The notes beneath the pieces were generated by a model, which worked only from the letters and a program-made list of their open reading frames with translations, had not been told where the DNA came from and ran no database searches. Shown piece after piece: positions 5,097 through 5,808 of a stretch of DNA of 5,808 nt (the first letter of the stretch is position 1; each line of letters starts with the position of its first letter). Origin of the DNA: Haemophilus sp. (GTDB lineage Bacteria > Pseudomonadota > Gammaproteobacteria > Enterobacterales > Pasteurellaceae); contig JAHZCF010000127.1 of the NCBI GenBank assembly GCA_019423005.1, positions 1 to 5,808 on the forward strand, in the 5' to 3' direction. The translations under genes were made by a program, and so were the position numbers.

Positions 5097-5437
5097 TAGT
5101 GGGCTGCCTCATTCGCATGGTTAATATTATATTTAGGGATTTCCACCACTAAATCTTCATCACCCACGACACATTGGCAAGAAAGGCGGCTATCCATTTC
5201 TAAGCCCCATGCTTTATCTAGCATATCTTCTTCTTGATCGCTGGCTTCATTTAATGAATCAAACCCTTCACGAATGACTACATGGCATGTTGTACAAGCA
5301 CAAGAACCATCGCAAGCATGATGAATTTCCACACCCGCATTATGTGCCACTTCTAATAAGTTGTCGCCTGCTGCCGCATCAACCACCATACCTTCTGGAC
5401 AGAATTCTTCATTCGGTAAAAAAATCACTTTTGGCAT
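5096..5437 (-). CDS. fdx: ISC-type [2Fe-2S] ferredoxin
   Basis: Adrenodoxin-type ferredoxin that supplies electrons for Fe-S cluster assembly on IscU and interacts with IscS. The 113 residues compare with 111 in E. coli. The cluster ligands are C42, C48 and C51 in HHACDGSCACTTC and C87 in SRLSCQC. Other cysteines, C13, C46 and C89, are not expected ligands; C46 is also present in E. coli. The conserved stretches VIREGFDSL (53-61) and EDMLDKAWGLE (70-80) mark the ISC ferredoxin subfamily, and the tail DLVVEIPKYNINHA is typical. GAGGA ends 7 bases before the ATG and supports the start. The gene follows hscA by 45 bases and overlaps iscX by one base, matching the usual hscA-fdx-iscX order. Control is expected at the iscR-type promoter far upstream, outside the window. 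Confidence 0.97.
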   Translation of the reverse strand: MPKVIFLPNEEFCPEGMVVDAAAGDNLLEVAHNAGVEIHHACDGSCACTTCHVVIREGFDSLNEASDQEEDMLDKAWGLEMDSRLSCQCVVGDEDLVVEIPKYNINHANEAAH

Positions 5438-5444
5438 ATTACTT

Positions 5445-5449
5445 TCCTC
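5445..5449 (-). promoter_or_regulatory. Ribosome binding site of fdx
   Basis: On the minus strand GAGGA ends 7 bases before the fdx ATG (5437-5435), a strong Shine-Dalgarno match. Confidence 0.87.
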
Positions 5450-5474
5450 AATATAAAAAACTCGTTAATTTATA

Positions 5475-5483
5475 ACCGCACTT
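5475..5483 (-). repeat. DNA uptake signal sequence (USS core) at the hscA stop
   Basis: On the minus strand the sequence is CAA-TAA-AGTGCGGTTATAAATT. The stop codon TAA gives the two A bases that open the core, overlapping it by one or two bases depending on how the core is counted; the last stop base is at 5483. The AT-rich right flank fits the extended consensus very well. It is a single copy with no inverted partner nearby, so it is not a terminator, as expected between two genes of one operon. Confidence 0.9.
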
Positions 5484-5808
5484 TATTGCTCAATATCTGA
5501 TACAGATTTACCTGTCAGCGCTTGATTAATGGATTTATTCATTCGTCTTGCCGCAAATTCTTGAGTTGCCACATCAAGGGCTTTAATGCCCTGTGCAATA
5601 GCATGACGATCTGTACCTTCTTTTACATCCATTAATTGTTTCAATGCATTTTCAATTTGACGGAATTCAGTTTCGGTTAATAAGTCTGCCCCATCTTGCT
5701 GTAATGCCACAATCACGCTTTCAATCACACGATCAGCCTCAACACGTTGTTCAGCTAATTCACGAGCTTGCATATCATCTTGTGCATTATCAAAAGAAGC
5801 TTTAATCA
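5483..5808 (-). CDS. hscA: Fe-S chaperone HscA (Hsp66), C-terminal part only; 5' end outside window
   Basis: Hsp70-type chaperone that with HscB acts on the IscU scaffold, binding its LPPVK motif and driving cluster release by ATP hydrolysis. Only the last 107 complete codons of an expected 616-620 are present. The frame is open to the window end, reading IKASFDNAQDD before the first in-window Met (5773), so that Met is internal. The visible part is the helical lid of the substrate-binding domain: MQARELAEQRVEADRVIESV, then acidic helices, then TQEFAARRMNKSINQALTGK and the tail SVSDIEQ. FAARRM and LAEQ-VEA are shared with remembered E. coli HscA and separate it from DnaK, as does the location just before fdx. 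The ATPase and peptide-binding parts cannot be judged here. Confidence 0.94.
   Translation of the reverse strand, partial: IKASFDNAQDDMQARELAEQRVEADRVIESVIVALQQDGADLLTETEFRQIENALKQLMDVKEGTDRHAIAQGIKALDVATQEFAARRMNKSINQALTGKSVSDIEQ

Noticed and set aside
5287..5475. Plus-strand open frame of 62 codons across fdx.
   Set aside because: It is antisense to a ferredoxin with all cluster cysteines in place and has no family resemblance.
1..5808. Search for CRISPR arrays, insertion sequences, tRNA or rRNA genes, phage genes or toxin-antitoxin pairs.
   Set aside because: No regular repeats, transposase motifs, tRNA-like folds or phage or toxin domains were seen; all space is taken by mgl and isc genes and their control elements.

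Overview
The window reads as chromosomal DNA of a Pasteurellaceae bacterium from the group that uses the Haemophilus influenzae-type DNA uptake signal, meaning Haemophilus, Aggregatibacter or close relatives. The reasons are AT-rich coding sequence, proteins that align almost end to end with enterobacterial Mgl and Isc proteins, and five exact copies of the 9-base uptake core AAGTGCGGT or its complement in 5.8 kb, where about 0.04 would be expected by chance on a uniform-base estimate. The species cannot be fixed from the sequence alone.

Positions 1-4787, plus strand, form a complete high-affinity galactose/methyl-galactoside uptake locus. It starts with a GalS/GalR-type LacI-family repressor whose start lies just outside the window. 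A 178-base control region follows, then mglB (periplasmic binding protein), mglA (double-domain ATPase) and mglC (permease). The control region shows two CRP sites 50 bp apart, a GalR/GalS operator between them and a -10 box, spaced as in a CRP-activated, GalS-repressed promoter. A strong hairpin with a U-run lies between mglB and mglA and probably lets the binding protein be made in excess over the membrane parts.

Positions 4788-4901 are a convergent gene junction. They hold two hairpin terminators, each T-rich on both strands. The first is built from an inverted pair of uptake signals around a GCAA loop.

Positions 4902-5808, minus strand, are the 3' end of the iron-sulfur cluster (isc) operon: the last 107 complete codons of hscA, then fdx ([2Fe-2S] ferredoxin) and iscX. 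fdx and iscX overlap by one base as TAATG.

All the genes belong to well-known families. I found no undescribed system here. The points most worth a second look are the architecture of the mgl control region, the intra-operon hairpin, the way uptake signals sit in codons, a stop codon and a terminator, and the mgl-isc junction. No stretch longer than 178 bases lacks a gene.
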